Positions 23,380 to 34,700 of a stretch of 64,000 bases of DNA are shown piece after piece. This DNA comes from Solanum dulcamara. Lineage: Eukaryota; Streptophyta; Magnoliopsida; Solanales; Solanaceae. Under the pieces are notes generated by a model, which saw only the letters and a program-made list of their open reading frames with translations, made no database searches and had not been told where the DNA came from. The stretch is from assembly GCF_947179165.1 (NCBI RefSeq), contig NC_077246.1, positions 66,008,921-66,072,920 on the forward strand. Direction: 5' to 3'. A program made the position numbers and the translations under genes. Each line of letters starts with the position of its first letter. Within the stretch, counting starts at the first letter, position 1.

Positions 23380-23664
23380 ATGCCTAAAAAATTAAAACTT
23401 GTTCTTACACCTAGAAAGAGTTGTATGTTAGTCGAAGATGAAAGACATGTGAAGATAGAGACACCAAGTTTTGAGATATTAACTCAAACACCGGTGAAGA
23501 AGAATAACACTCCAGTGAAAAAGAATCAAATAACATTGAAGAAGAAAGAAACAACAGTGAAGAAAAAAAATTCCACTTCTCCAGTTCAAAGGCAAGACTC
23601 AGGAAAACAGTTGTCAGATAGAGGAATATCTTTTTTTCTTTTAAAGATGTTGGATATTTTTTAA
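23380..23664 (+). CDS. Unrecognised lysine-rich open frame
   Basis: 94 codons from ATG at 23,380 (the frame is also open upstream without an ATG). It contains a degenerate Lys-rich repeat (TPVKKNNTPVKKNQITLKKK, then TTVKKKNS) and no known domain, signal peptide or membrane segment. A pyrimidine-rich leader-like stretch lies before it (about 23,215-23,340), and AT-rich non-coding DNA follows. It could be the N-terminal exon of another ULP1-type MULE gene, whose N-termini are also basic, or a chance frame. No function can be given. Confidence 0.25.
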   Translation: MPKKLKLVLTPRKSCMLVEDERHVKIETPSFEILTQTPVKKNNTPVKKNQITLKKKETTVKKKNSTSPVQRQDSGKQLSDRGISFFLLKMLDIF

Positions 23665-25082
23665 TTTTGTTTTTGACATTGAACTACCTATATTTTGTTT
23701 TATTAGTGGTACTATGCATTATTAACTATGTTTTCGTATATTTTATCATGATTTATGAAATTTAAAATTATAATTTTTTGAGTATAATCTTAACATTTAA
23801 TCTATATAATCTGAGTAATCAACTTATACCATTAAAATTCAATTACATGCCAACTATATACATAAAATATATTGTATGAGTTTGATATTAAATTTGCATT
23901 AATCTTTCATATTAGTTACACATTGAAATTCTTATTTATACACTAATTGAATACAAATTATACACACAAAATATATTGATATGAATACGGTATGCAATTT
24001 GTATTTTTATATCCATATTAGTTATGTCGTTATATTTTTTGTGCACAAAATCTTTAGTAGTCAACTCTAGATATCAATTTGTAATAATATTGATTTTTAA
24101 AAAATGTATAAAGTTGGTATCAATTAGTAAATTTAGTTTGGTATGTATAGAAAAATTACTGTGTGAAATAAGTATAAATTTGATGTCCCAATAAATTTGC
24201 CGTCTATTATATTGTTTTATCAGTGTTTAAAAAGTGTATAAAAATTGATATCAATAAGTAAATATAAGCATTTTACTGTTTATGAAATAGGTATGAAATT
24301 TGATGCTCCAATAAATTTGTGAACGATCATATTTTTAGTAAGTGTTTAGAAAGAGATCGGACCAAGCCTTTAGGTTGTTTAAGAAGGTTTGGACTAACGT
24401 CATTGCGCTCCTGCCACCTCTTGGCAAAGTAGGTGATAGGCTATGAGTGTTCTCTTATTAGCTCTCGTCGTTTGTTTCGAATTGACTTTCCTTTTAAAAG
24501 CTCAAGAAACAAGATGAACTAACACTTTACGATTGTAAATATCAATAACCAATGTTTCTGAATGTTTGTTTTTGTAAAATGTGAGAAAAGACTAGGATTA
24601 TGTTCTCCATTATTTCATAACGATAGTAAGTCTATGTTGATAGTGATCCATTCCGTTGTTATACAATAAAAAATGACGATTATGATTCATCTAACGTCTA
24701 TTCGACCTAAATAGATGAATATCACTCTAACGCCTTTTGGTCTATGAGTGTTCGCATATTGACCCTCGTCATTCATTTCATATTGACTTTTTTTGTAAAA
24801 GCTCAAGTCATAAGACCAGGGTTAGAAACTTCAAATCTCCATTGATAATTTCTTTTCCTAATCTATACTTTTTTTATTTAACAAACTATGATTTATGGCG
24901 AGTTCTAACGTTTGCAACCGCTAAAAAATAATCACTATAAAAGGATTAACAATACATGCATAATTACCATTTTAGAATCACTATTATCTTTGACCTATAT
25001 TTTCTATATTAGTAAACGAGTCCGTAGACACCCATATTGCTATACTTCTATTTTGGATTAAAAAAAAGTCAACCCCGAGTCC
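23665..25082. other. AT-rich DNA, no gene recognised
   Basis: Only short frames. Nothing here matches the sequence left of 58,717, so the MLH1-array homology begins after it. Confidence 0.5.
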
Positions 25083-26489
25083 ACAAGGGAAAAAGCAAGA
25101 ATTTTTAAAAAAAATCATGTTACCCATAATGTAAGAAACTTGAATATAAAATTTCATAAAAACGGAGTTCAAATCAACCGTCAAACCAACAAAATACAGT
25201 TTCTCAACCTTTAGGTCTGAAATCTCCAATTCTATGCTCAGACGTGGTTTAAACGGTGAAATAATCAACAAATTAAAAAATAAATACCAATCAGGGAGTT
25301 AAAATCTTACCCTTGCGACAAAAATCTCGAAAATTGCCTCCCCCATTGACAAAAGATCATACTTTATACACCTAAGGCTAAAAATCTGTATTCCCACATT
25401 CATAACCATGAATTTAAGTGTGAAAATAATGGGTATTATTGCAAAATGACTAAATTTGAATTCGAATCACGTACTAGTTGATCATAGGAGAAAAATACAT
25501 CTAAAATCGCCTCTATTGGAGCTTCCCAAATGTTGAAAATACCCAATAGAACACGATCTGAGATTTTATCTCAGCGATTTTCATTTTCGCGATCATTTTT
25601 TTTTGCATCAACGGCATTGCACCTGCGCAAATAGCCTCTCTACCTCCATGAGATAGTGATAAGGTCTGCGTACACTTTACCCTCCTCAGACCCCACTAGT
25701 GGTATTTCACTTGATATGTTGTTGTTGTTGTTGTTGGCATTGCACTTGCGGTGCCAATTCCGCAGCTGCGGTTTCACGCATGCAGTCTGATTTCTGCACC
25801 TATGGCTTTGCGGATGTGTATCTATTTCTGTAGTCGCACCAGCACCAACAATCCTTCCTGACACTAAAATGAGCATATTTGTCTTATACGAACTCGAAAT
25901 ATGACGACTCTTTATGCAATAATTTTGAAAATTATGATACAGATATAATGGTTCAATCCAAATTTCATTTGGAGCTCATTTGCTTTAGGTAGTACCATTG
26001 AAACTCAACAACGTCAAAACACCAAACTCTGAACGAACACCCAAAACTCATTTGAGACCTTCCAGACGCAAATCAATCATAAAACACATTCCACACTAGT
26101 TGGAACCATAAAATCACCCATCTAGGGTCATCTTGACCAAATGTTGACTGAAGTCAACTCTTAACTTCTAAATTTCCAAACTTCCCATATAATGACTTGA
26201 AACCCATTCGAATACCTCAAGACCCTAACCAATAGTCCAACTAACTCAAAGATGATCCTTCGGGACTAACAAAACTAGTGGAATTCCATTCGAGCTCATC
26301 TTCCTCAAATATAGACTTTGTTCAACCATTTCAACTTTTCAAAATGAAAAACTTATCCAAATCTCGTCCAACCACTTTGGGAGCCATGTCGCCCACCCCT
26401 GCAAACCACAAATATCGTAATGAACCTATGAAAAGGGGTAAAATAGGCAAAACACGCACAAATCATAAAATGACTATGAGGGTCGTTAC
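25083..26489 (-). repeat. gypsy LTR fragment (unit 1 copy)
   Basis: On the - strand it begins TGTAACGACCCTCATAGTCA at 26,489, the usual start of a Solanaceae gypsy LTR, and runs to the truncation at 25,083. The same LTR is present in unit 2 (ends near 60,151). Confidence 0.6.
25634..25737 (+). mobile_element. TS-type SINE fragment (unit 1 copy)
   Basis: CTACCTCCATGAGATAGTG, GTCTGCGTACACTTTACCCT and CAGACCCCACTAGTGG, followed by a TTG-repeat tail (six units), is the 3' part of the Solanaceae TS SINE on +. The same insertion at 59,290-59,393 has one TTG fewer, so it predates the duplication. Confidence 0.88.
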
Positions 26490-26699
26490 AAATACTTTCA
26501 TTTGATACTTATCTCTATCATAACACACTTGCTAGTCTAATAGTAATGACTATAATTCTGAATTCTATATATTTATGACATTCACTGAGCGTTACTGTTA
26601 TTTATGTCTCCTCCCAACACATTACTATGTGTTTCTTTCATATTAATCTTGTGGATCGTTTCTTAGCTAGGACTAACTTCTGAATTTGCTGTTACTAAG

Positions 26700-27190
26700 A
26701 GAATGATTCCATGGAGGCTGAATTTGAGGAAGAATTACTTTTGGAAGCCGAAAATGCCTGGGCTTAACGTGAGTGGTCAATTCAGCATGTTCTGTTTTCC
26801 TCCCTCAGGCTCTTCTTCAAGCCCCCTAATTCTATGGCTACAAATGGAACTTTTGTTCAAGTACCATATAAGTAAAACTTTTCTTCGTTGCCATCTCCTC
26901 CTTTACATTTTTTCCTATTAGGATTTAGTGTCACAATCTTTCTCATTCCTATATTTCCAAAGGGCACGAATAGGAAACCAAAAAATGAAAAGGAGAGAAA
27001 GCATAAATCTCCGGTGTGATCTTTTCCTAGCAGATATTTGGTCTCTCCTCACCCGCTCCTTCCCCGTCTTTCTACTCTTCTTTTTAAAGATGTTATCTTG
27101 AGTCTCACATGTTTATGCTATTGATCATCTACAGTCTTTTTCTAGGTTGCATCACTGAAAAAGCTCTACAGAAATTTTGAGAGATGTTAA
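26700..27190 (+). pseudogene. MLH1 unit 1 relic: exons 15 and 16 only
   Basis: Exon 15 (26,700-26,860, 161 nt) and exon 16 (27,146-27,190, 45 nt) match exons 15 and 16 of the intact gene in length and splice sites. About 8 of 161 and 2 of 45 sites differ. In exon 15 the codon that is CAA (Gln) at 60,434-60,436 is TAA here (26,765-26,767), so the frame ends just after the NAWA segment. Exon 16 would read VASLKKLYRNFERC, with Glu to Lys and Ile to Asn changes against unit 2. No exons 1-14 of this unit are in the window. A clear 3' relic. Confidence 0.92.
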
Positions 27191-27830
27191 ACCTAGGAGA
27201 ATTTTGATGTGGCTTTCCTTGAAGCAAAAGGATGTACAAATGTACAGTTTCTGATTTGAGAATGAAATTACCTGGCCCCTACTCCCAAAGAACCAAAGTA
27301 TGAAGCAAGTACAAGTTCTTTTTTTTTTGCCTGGGAAAATAATCCCAAGGGAAGCTTCTTGCTAGTGCTGGCTGTGAAGATGGTCAGATTGGATATGGTA
27401 CACCCCCACCCCTACAGCAAACGTTTTATTGTGCTTTTCTGCATGCATTCATTATGAAAAGAAGCAAAAATGGAAGGTATGTATTGTCTCTTTTTTACTT
27501 TATTCCACTAAACTAGTGATGAAGACATCATGCTATATGCAAGACAACAGTTAAGCAAATAGGAGTTCAAAAGAAGCCAAAAAATCGGAGGCTAAAATTT
27601 ACTTTTCTTGATTACTCAATAAATCAAAGATGCCAAAAAACCTAATCTCAACTGAAAATCAAGAACATGGTAAAAATTGATAAAATATCGAAGCAAGATA
27701 TTTCCTAACTGAGAGAATGTAATTCTCATTAGTATACACAAAAATGACTACTTCCTACTCCATGAAATTTTTGTAGGAATACAAGCACAAATAACGAAGC
27801 AATCAAGCAAATAACCAACATTACTTGCAT

Positions 27831-28201
27831 ATAATATATTTAACACATAATCACATATTTTAATCAAACATAAAGTGGATACTTATTTTTTAAAGTGTTA
27901 TGGTGATTGTGAATTGAACCTTCAAGCTTGAGCAAAAATCAACCACATGATCACCTACCAATTTCAGGTTCTTTTGTTGTGTTGCTTGAATAGCATCAAA
28001 TTTGCAAAATTCATTTGGCCAGATATCCCATGAAAAACGTGTAGAAACTTATGTAAAAGTTATAACAAATAATTTACGTGTTAACTTTAGGTCTTCCTCA
28101 TATTGAAAAAAATTATTAAGGGTTGTTTCTGGGTATAATCGCTAGTTATTGGTTATAACTTGTATTAATTGTCCATCTGAATTTACATGTCAGATCAATG
28201 G
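27831..28201. other. Intergenic DNA between MLH1 unit 1 and unit 2
   Basis: AT-rich, no coding sequence recognised. The matching part of unit 3 is absent (replaced at 61,501). Confidence 0.5.
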
Positions 28202-28750
28202 TAGGGGTAGGCATAAATGACAAAAAATCTTACAAAGTCAAACTAATTCAGTTCTTCGGTTTTGTTTCAATTTTTTTCTTCAAAAGTTTGATTCTTCAAT
28301 TTAAGGGTTTCGGTTCTACGAAAATAAAAACTAAAAAATATTTTAAATGACTAATACTTATATTTGAGGCCAAAACTTCTAAAGATCCAAGCTCATATCC
28401 CTAATTTATTTGGCATTTTTATTCTGAATCAGTCAACCCCATTATTGAAATAAGTCTAATATTCCTAATTTTGAGAATCGAAAATTGGACTTGGGCAATA
28501 GTCAATGTCCGTCTGCTGCTAGTGTTGGCTTCTTAGCTAGTTACTATGTGCAATTTTAGATGGTGCAAATATGTTTATTTTGATTCACATTTAAATATTT
28601 GAAGCTTTTTAGTGTTGATTTGGTCCTCATTTTATTTTACATTTACACCGAAAAATTATTTTAGAAATGTTGAATTAAATTGAATTGAAGTTCAAAAAGT
28701 CGAATCAAAATTTGATAAAAATGGATCGAAGAATCGAACATCCACACCTA
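28202..28750. mobile_element. hAT-like non-autonomous element, 549 bp
   Basis: The ends TAGGGGTAGGCAT and, inverted, TAGGTGTGGATGTT form short imperfect terminal inverted repeats. The element is flanked by a perfect 8-bp duplication ATCAATGG (28,194-28,201 and 28,751-28,758), the size made by hAT transposases. No coding capacity. Confidence 0.8.
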
Positions 28751-28758
28751 ATCAATGG

Positions 28759-31330
28759 AACTGAGTCTAATGATAATGATAATGATATTACTTTGGTTAA
28801 ATTAATAGTATACTCTCCATTTGAGTTTGTTTTGATTTTAATCTATTTGAATGAATAGTTTGATATCACATGTGTGTTGCATTAGTAGTTCTTTTCTCTT
28901 AAATTTTCTTATTCAAAATGCATAAATATTGATAAGTGGTGAAATTACCAGTTGTTCATGATCTCCTTGCTTTAGTTTTTGCATCCTTTATAACTAATTT
29001 GAAGGCATGATGGTATCGTATGCATTTTCTTGATTTCAGGTAATTTTAAGGTAAAGGAAGCTTTGAAGCGAAAAGAAGTGGAATCGGACGAAAATAAGAC
29101 AAAATTGATTTGACAGATGAATAAGGAAAAAAAAGAATAGTTTCTGATACCGCAAATGTGAAACCTACAAAAAAGGAGCAGAGATACAGAAGTTGATATC
29201 GCAAAAGCAACCTCTAGACATCGCAAATGTGATACATGTAGGCAAACTCAGCAACCAACATGCAAATGTAGCAAATGTGACCCTACCCTCGTAAATGCGA
29301 GGTCAGCGACCCAACTCTGGGAAGAATTATTATTTCGCTCAAATTTCATCTCAACCTTTATAAAAGGCGACCCAATCACTTGAAAAACATACCTAGACCA
29401 TACAAAAATATATTCTTAATAGATCTTTGGTAGTTATCTATGTTTTTAGGATGTCAACCACCGGAAATGACAAAGAATACAAGTCTTGAAGAAGGGGTTC
29501 TACACAATAATAGAGATCAATTGTAAATCTTTCTCTCTTGCTTTGAACATTATTTATCCTTATTGTTGGTGTTGTATTCTAAACTTGGATCTTGTTTGTA
29601 AATTTTCTTGTTTTGACTTCAAATATCTATATTTTTAAATCTTCAAACCTTCAGTATTCAATTTATTATAATTTTGTATTATGTATTGTTTTAGTTATTG
29701 ATGTACCAAACAAAAGTTAGATACAATTGTGAAACAAAATTAATATAATTTTAATACAATTCTAATACAACCGTGATACAATTTTAAGACTTCGTCTTAT
29801 TCGAGCTTTACTCTAATATTTGTCCTAAAATGAACTTTAAATTTAACCAATCCCTCTCAAATTTGATATGTAAACTCCAAACAATATTTTCAATGATTTG
29901 TAAGTACAACCAATCCAAACTAATCACAAATTCGTAAAATCTGAACCATGAATTCAAAGATCAAAACTTTTTAATAACCATCAATGATGAATCATTTACT
30001 ACTGTCATTTTAGAGATTTGAAATTTTCATTTGCATTTTTGGTCTTTGAAATCACAACGCCCAATTGAAGATTTTTCTACAATTATAAATTTTGATTGTA
30101 GAAAGAAACTTAGTTAGTTTGGTTGCAAATTCGTGAATTGTGGGAGAAATTCTTGGAAAAGAAATCATGTAGCACCCAAATATTGAATGTTTGTGAATTT
30201 TTAAATGGAAAAATTAGATAAATGTCCATTGAATCAAAATTCTTTATCCAAAATAGCTCAATTATTACTTATTACTCAAGATAGTCATGCGGTCACTATT
30301 ATTTTATTAGAAGTGCATTTGTTCTTGTCTTATTGATCATTAATGATTGCTTTCCTTCTACTTCCTTTTTTCCTTCCTTCTTCTTCCTTATTTATTTGTT
30401 GCTTTCCTTCTTCCTTCCTCCTCCCTCATCCTCCTTTTCTTCTTCTTCTTGCATATTCAAATTTTATTCAAATCTTGACTTTAAAAATTGACGTACAAAA
30501 AATGTGAATGATTTCGAGTGATAATATAATAAAAATATTCAAAACAATAAGAGAATTTCATATCCAAATTTTGAAACTGTTTAAAGGAGATTTGAGTTGG
30601 TTTGGATTGAAAAATACTTATCTCCAATCTATAAATATTGTATAAATAATGTATATATCTCTCTAATACGTAGTTATATATCATCTATACATGATTATAC
30701 ACTATTTATACAATATTGATAAATTTTATATACTTATGATCATTTTGTTGAAAATAATTTTTGTTGCATGTAAATATTGGTAAGTAGCCTTTTTTAAATT
30801 GATAAATATTATAAAATTAAGTTCTAAACAACATAACCATAAATATAAGAAGATAAGATATAAGATAAATGGGGACTTTTTTTCTATTCAAGTATATATC
30901 ACAATGATAAATAACCCCCGTTTATAGTTAAGAAACCACTCTAAAAGCAAGCATGTTAAATGTCCAACTTAATAAATACATACTTATTCAAATAATTCAT
31001 ATAACAGAAAATATATATATACATGAATGTACGTAGTTTATGTATTAAGTAAATAGACAATCTACTAATTCAATAGATTTATAATATTTTTCCAGAATGT
31101 CCGATAATGTGTCTCGTTAAATTTAGTATAAAAATTCAATAGAAAAAAATTTAATGAAGAAAAAAGACTCATAATATGGCTTGAGTGCACGGTTTCAAAA
31201 CTGATCTGACTAATTTGAATATGAGATCAAATCAATAGTTGGAGTGAGGTTTATATTTTGTATTTTGTAAAAAATAAAGAAATTTTGAATATTATATTTC
31301 ACATTCCATTTAACTTAATTACAATTTAAA
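28759..31330. other. Intergenic DNA upstream of MLH1
   Basis: AT-rich with no convincing gene. It holds a CT-rich tract at about 30,350-30,455. At about 31,090-31,190 a degenerate stretch resembles the copia leader-adjacent DNA at 1,100-1,180 (AATGTGTCTCGTTAAA...GAAGAAAAAAGA). 29,000-29,340 contains repeated GCAAATGTGA-type words of unknown origin. Confidence 0.45.
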
Positions 31331-31591
31331 GGCCGTTTGAATTGGCTTATAAGCTACTTACAAGCTGTTTTCAATTTTTTTTGAGTGTTTGACTGGCCAA
31401 TTTAAAGTCATTTTGTGTTTAAAATAAACCCCTATAAATAGTTGTATTTATTTGAATGAACTTATTATTTTAAGCAGTTTATAAGTTGAAAATAGCTAAT
31501 AAGTCAAAAAAAAGTTGACCTATCCTAATTTTTTTAAATTTATAAGCACTTTTCAATCATCTATAAGCTGAAAAGTAAATCCAAACACACT
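31331..31591. mobile_element. MITE in the MLH1 5' flank
   Basis: About 260 bp. The left end GGCCGTTTGAATTGGCTTAT and the right end CTGAAAAGTAAATCCAAACA are partly complementary inverted ends of a common Solanaceae MITE. The interior holds inverted TTATAAGC words. It ends 181 bp before the MLH1 start codon. Confidence 0.65.
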
Positions 31592-31696
31592 ATTAAACTA
31601 GACTTTTGAGCTTGACTAATTTCAAAACTCTTTTCACACCCATACACCCTTGACTCAATTTTTCTCCGGCAAGTATTTTGCTAGTACAGCTGCAGC

Positions 31697-31782
31697 ATGT
31701 CTGTGAAATTTTAATTTCCTTCTCCATGACTGCCCCTCCGCCACATTATTACATAGCAGAGCAGCGTGGCCATGGAAATTGA
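31697..31782 (+). promoter_or_regulatory. Two upstream ORFs before MLH1 start
   Basis: ATG at 31,697 opens a 5-codon frame ending TAA at 31,712-31,714. ATG at 31,726 opens an 18-codon frame ending TGA at 31,780-31,782, overlapping the main ATG (31,772) in another frame. They matter only if transcription starts upstream of them, which cannot be seen here. Confidence 0.45.
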
Positions 31783-34700
31783 ACAAGCTATTATTGAAGT
31801 GGAAATGGAAGATGAACCCATTCCAGCCTCGATTCCCCAGGAGCCACCGAAGATTCGGCGTCTGGAGGAATCTGTGGTTAACAGAATCGCGGCTGGGGAA
31901 GTCATCCAACGGCCAGTGTCTGCCGTCAAAGAGCTCATTGAGAACAGCCTGGATGCTGATTCCACCTCTATTTCCGTTGTTGTTAAGGATGGTGGTCTTA
32001 AACTTATCCAAGTTTCCGACGATGGCCATGGAATCCGTGTACGCTTCTCAGTTCTCATTCTAAACAACTTTTCCAGTTAAATTTATTTTCTTAAGTTTAA
32101 TTTAAATATTCCGAAACTGCACATTTAAGTATTATTACTGAAATTGCCAAATATTTTGGGGCAGTGGAAGTACTAATACTCAACCACCGCTATATATATA
32201 TTTTGACTCCTATGCTTCTCCACTGAAAGATTTTATTTTGATTCCTTTTTTATGTTTTTTTTTTTATAGTACGAAGATTTGCCAATTTTATGCGAGAGGC
32301 ATACAACATCCAAGCTGAGTAAATTTGAAGATTTGCAGTCCATTAGATCGATGGGATTTAGAGGAGAAGCCTTGGCTAGCATGACATATGTGGGTCATGT
32401 CACTGTCACCACCATTACTATGGGCCAGTTGCATGGATACAGGTGATATAATGTGTACAAGAGTAGTTGTTTTTCCATCCTTGAAAATGAAATACCTCAC
32501 AGGAATATATGTTGTATTGTGTTAGGGAATTACATCATGCATGATAAACATTTTCATTGCGTATGATATGCTTTCCCTTAAATTTTTTTTTGTTTGTATG
32601 TAGGTTGTGCTTTTAGTAATTTCATCTTTCTTTCTCAAAGTATTTTTTCCCCGTAATGTTTTCTTTCACAGCAACTTAGTTTGCCTCGGAGTTTTGAGAG
32701 TTATTCCCTAGCAGGCTTTTGTTGTTTTCTTTTTAGGTTTCTTCACGTTAGTGACGAATGTAGCTTATTAGCTGCAGGTTACCGAACCCACTATTGTCAA
32801 CATGGAACATGGATATATATGTGAAAAGCCACTAATTTATATATTCTGGACCCATGAATCAAAAGTACAATAAGTTCTGTGCTAAGAACTTTAAAGATCG
32901 AAACCAACAAGCTTATATTCTGAATGTGCCTTTGCTTCATGTTCATTTTTATCTAAATAGTCATTATATGATTTAGAGAAAAAGTAAATTGTTGGTATAA
33001 CTTTTTTTTTCTTCCTTGGGATCTTCCAGGGCAACATATAGAGATGGTTTGATGGTGGATGAGCCAAAAGCTTGTGCTGCTGTCAAGGGTACCCAGATAA
33101 TGGTATGATGGCAACGTCTTGTTTCCTAGATTCTATGATCGTGTTTTGCTCTTTATCTTTAAGTCCTCATATATAATTTGATGGACATTGGGATGTGGGA
33201 ACAATGAAGGCAATAGAACTTTTATTTTTTAAAATGGTATATAAGACCTAGCTCAGAAGCATTCTGGCTTCAAGTTTGATTAAGTCTTTATTTTTCTATG
33301 AAAAAGCTTAGTTCCACTAATTGAACTGTCCTTAATTCGGAAGTTCATTAATACTTTCTCTGTTTATGTGTGAAGCTATAATAATTGCTACAAGAACTTT
33401 TGCTTGGTTGTTTTTTCCCCAGATTGAGAATTTATTTTATAACATGGCTGCGCGAAGGAAAACCCTTCAGAATTCTGCCGATGACTATCCAAAAATTGTT
33501 GACCTTATTAGTAGGTTTGCAATTCATCACACACATGTGAGCTTCTCTTGTAGAAAGGTTAGTTGTTTGACAATGTTATGTTCCTTTATTGTTTTTATTA
33601 CTTATTCTCTCGTGTTCAAGCACATGTTTAGAAATACATCACTTTAGAATTTCTTTGTACACAGCATGGAGCTGGTAGAGCAGATGTTCACACTCTCACT
33701 ACTACTTCAAGGCTTGATGCAATTAGATCCGTTTATGGAGTTTCAGTTGCTCGAAATCTGATGAAAATCGAAGTTTCTGATACTGGTCCATTAAATTCAG
33801 TTTTTAAGATGGATGGTTTCATCTCCAACTCTAATTATATTGCGAAGAAGATAACAATGGTGCTTTTTATAAATGGTATGTAGTAGTATTGGTTTAAGAA
33901 TATAACACGTGGTCAAGCTGAGACCAAAGGGTTGTTAATGTTATGTCTGTTGCAGCCTTAATAAACACAGCTTTACTAGTTACTTGAAACTGGGTCAACT
34001 ATCCGCTACAGATATATTACTGTCATATGTAGGCCCATTAAATTTGCATGTATTCTCCATCCAATCTCAAATCTCGAGTTATTGTGATACTGGACTTGGG
34101 CGTTGCACCTTGTGCTTCCTTTAACATCTTTTCAACTTTATGATCTGATGACAACTGCTTCCCTCAACCTTAAAGAAAATTGATCTTTTATGTGTGGGGG
34201 GTGGGGGGGGTGGGGGAGGGATTTTCAGTACACATGTAGAGCTTCTAAGAAAATAAAGTTTAGAACTAGGTCATTCCCATATTTATAAACATGACTTAGA
34301 TGTTTCAGATGCTTTCAACAAGTTTCCTTAATGTACAACTTCGTTACTACCATCAATTAGCTTACTGTCTTGATTTGGCAAATGTTCCTTTTCTTTCTTT
34401 TCCAGAAAGACTCGTTGATTGTGGTGCTTTGAAGAGGGCAATTGAAATAGTCTATACTGCAACATTGCCTAAAGCATCAAAACCTTTCATATACATGTCA
34501 ATCATTTTGCCACCCGAGCATGTTGATGTGAATATACACCCAACAAAGAGAGAGGTATCTATGATTCTCTACTTGAAACTTTCATGAATCTCTAGCCTAA
34601 CAGGTGGTATTGTTGGCAGAATTAGAACTATTACTTGTAGAAAGGAAAATTGAATATTGTTACTTAAGTGGATCTTCGGACATTTCACCTCCACTCAAAA

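Larger units (their letters stand above)
25083..27830 (+). repeat. MLH1 tandem-array unit 1 (3' portion)
   Basis: This block aligns with 58,717-61,500 at roughly 95-97% by eye. It covers the end of intron 14 (LTR-derived DNA with a TS SINE), exons 15 and 16, and 3' flanking DNA. The homology starts abruptly around CACAAGGGAAAAA at 25,085 (also present at 58,717), inside LTR-like sequence. To the right it continues without break into the spacer that leads to MLH1 unit 2. Confidence 0.9.

Noticed and set aside
25640..25876. 78-codon - frame (and its copy at 59,299-59,532)
   Set aside because: Runs through the TS SINE and LTR DNA; the Asn run is the TTG tail read backwards.
31655..32067. Open frames on the - strand over MLH1 exon 1 (also 61,433-61,905)
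   Set aside because: Antisense shadows of a conserved exon; they repeat only because exon 1 is duplicated.
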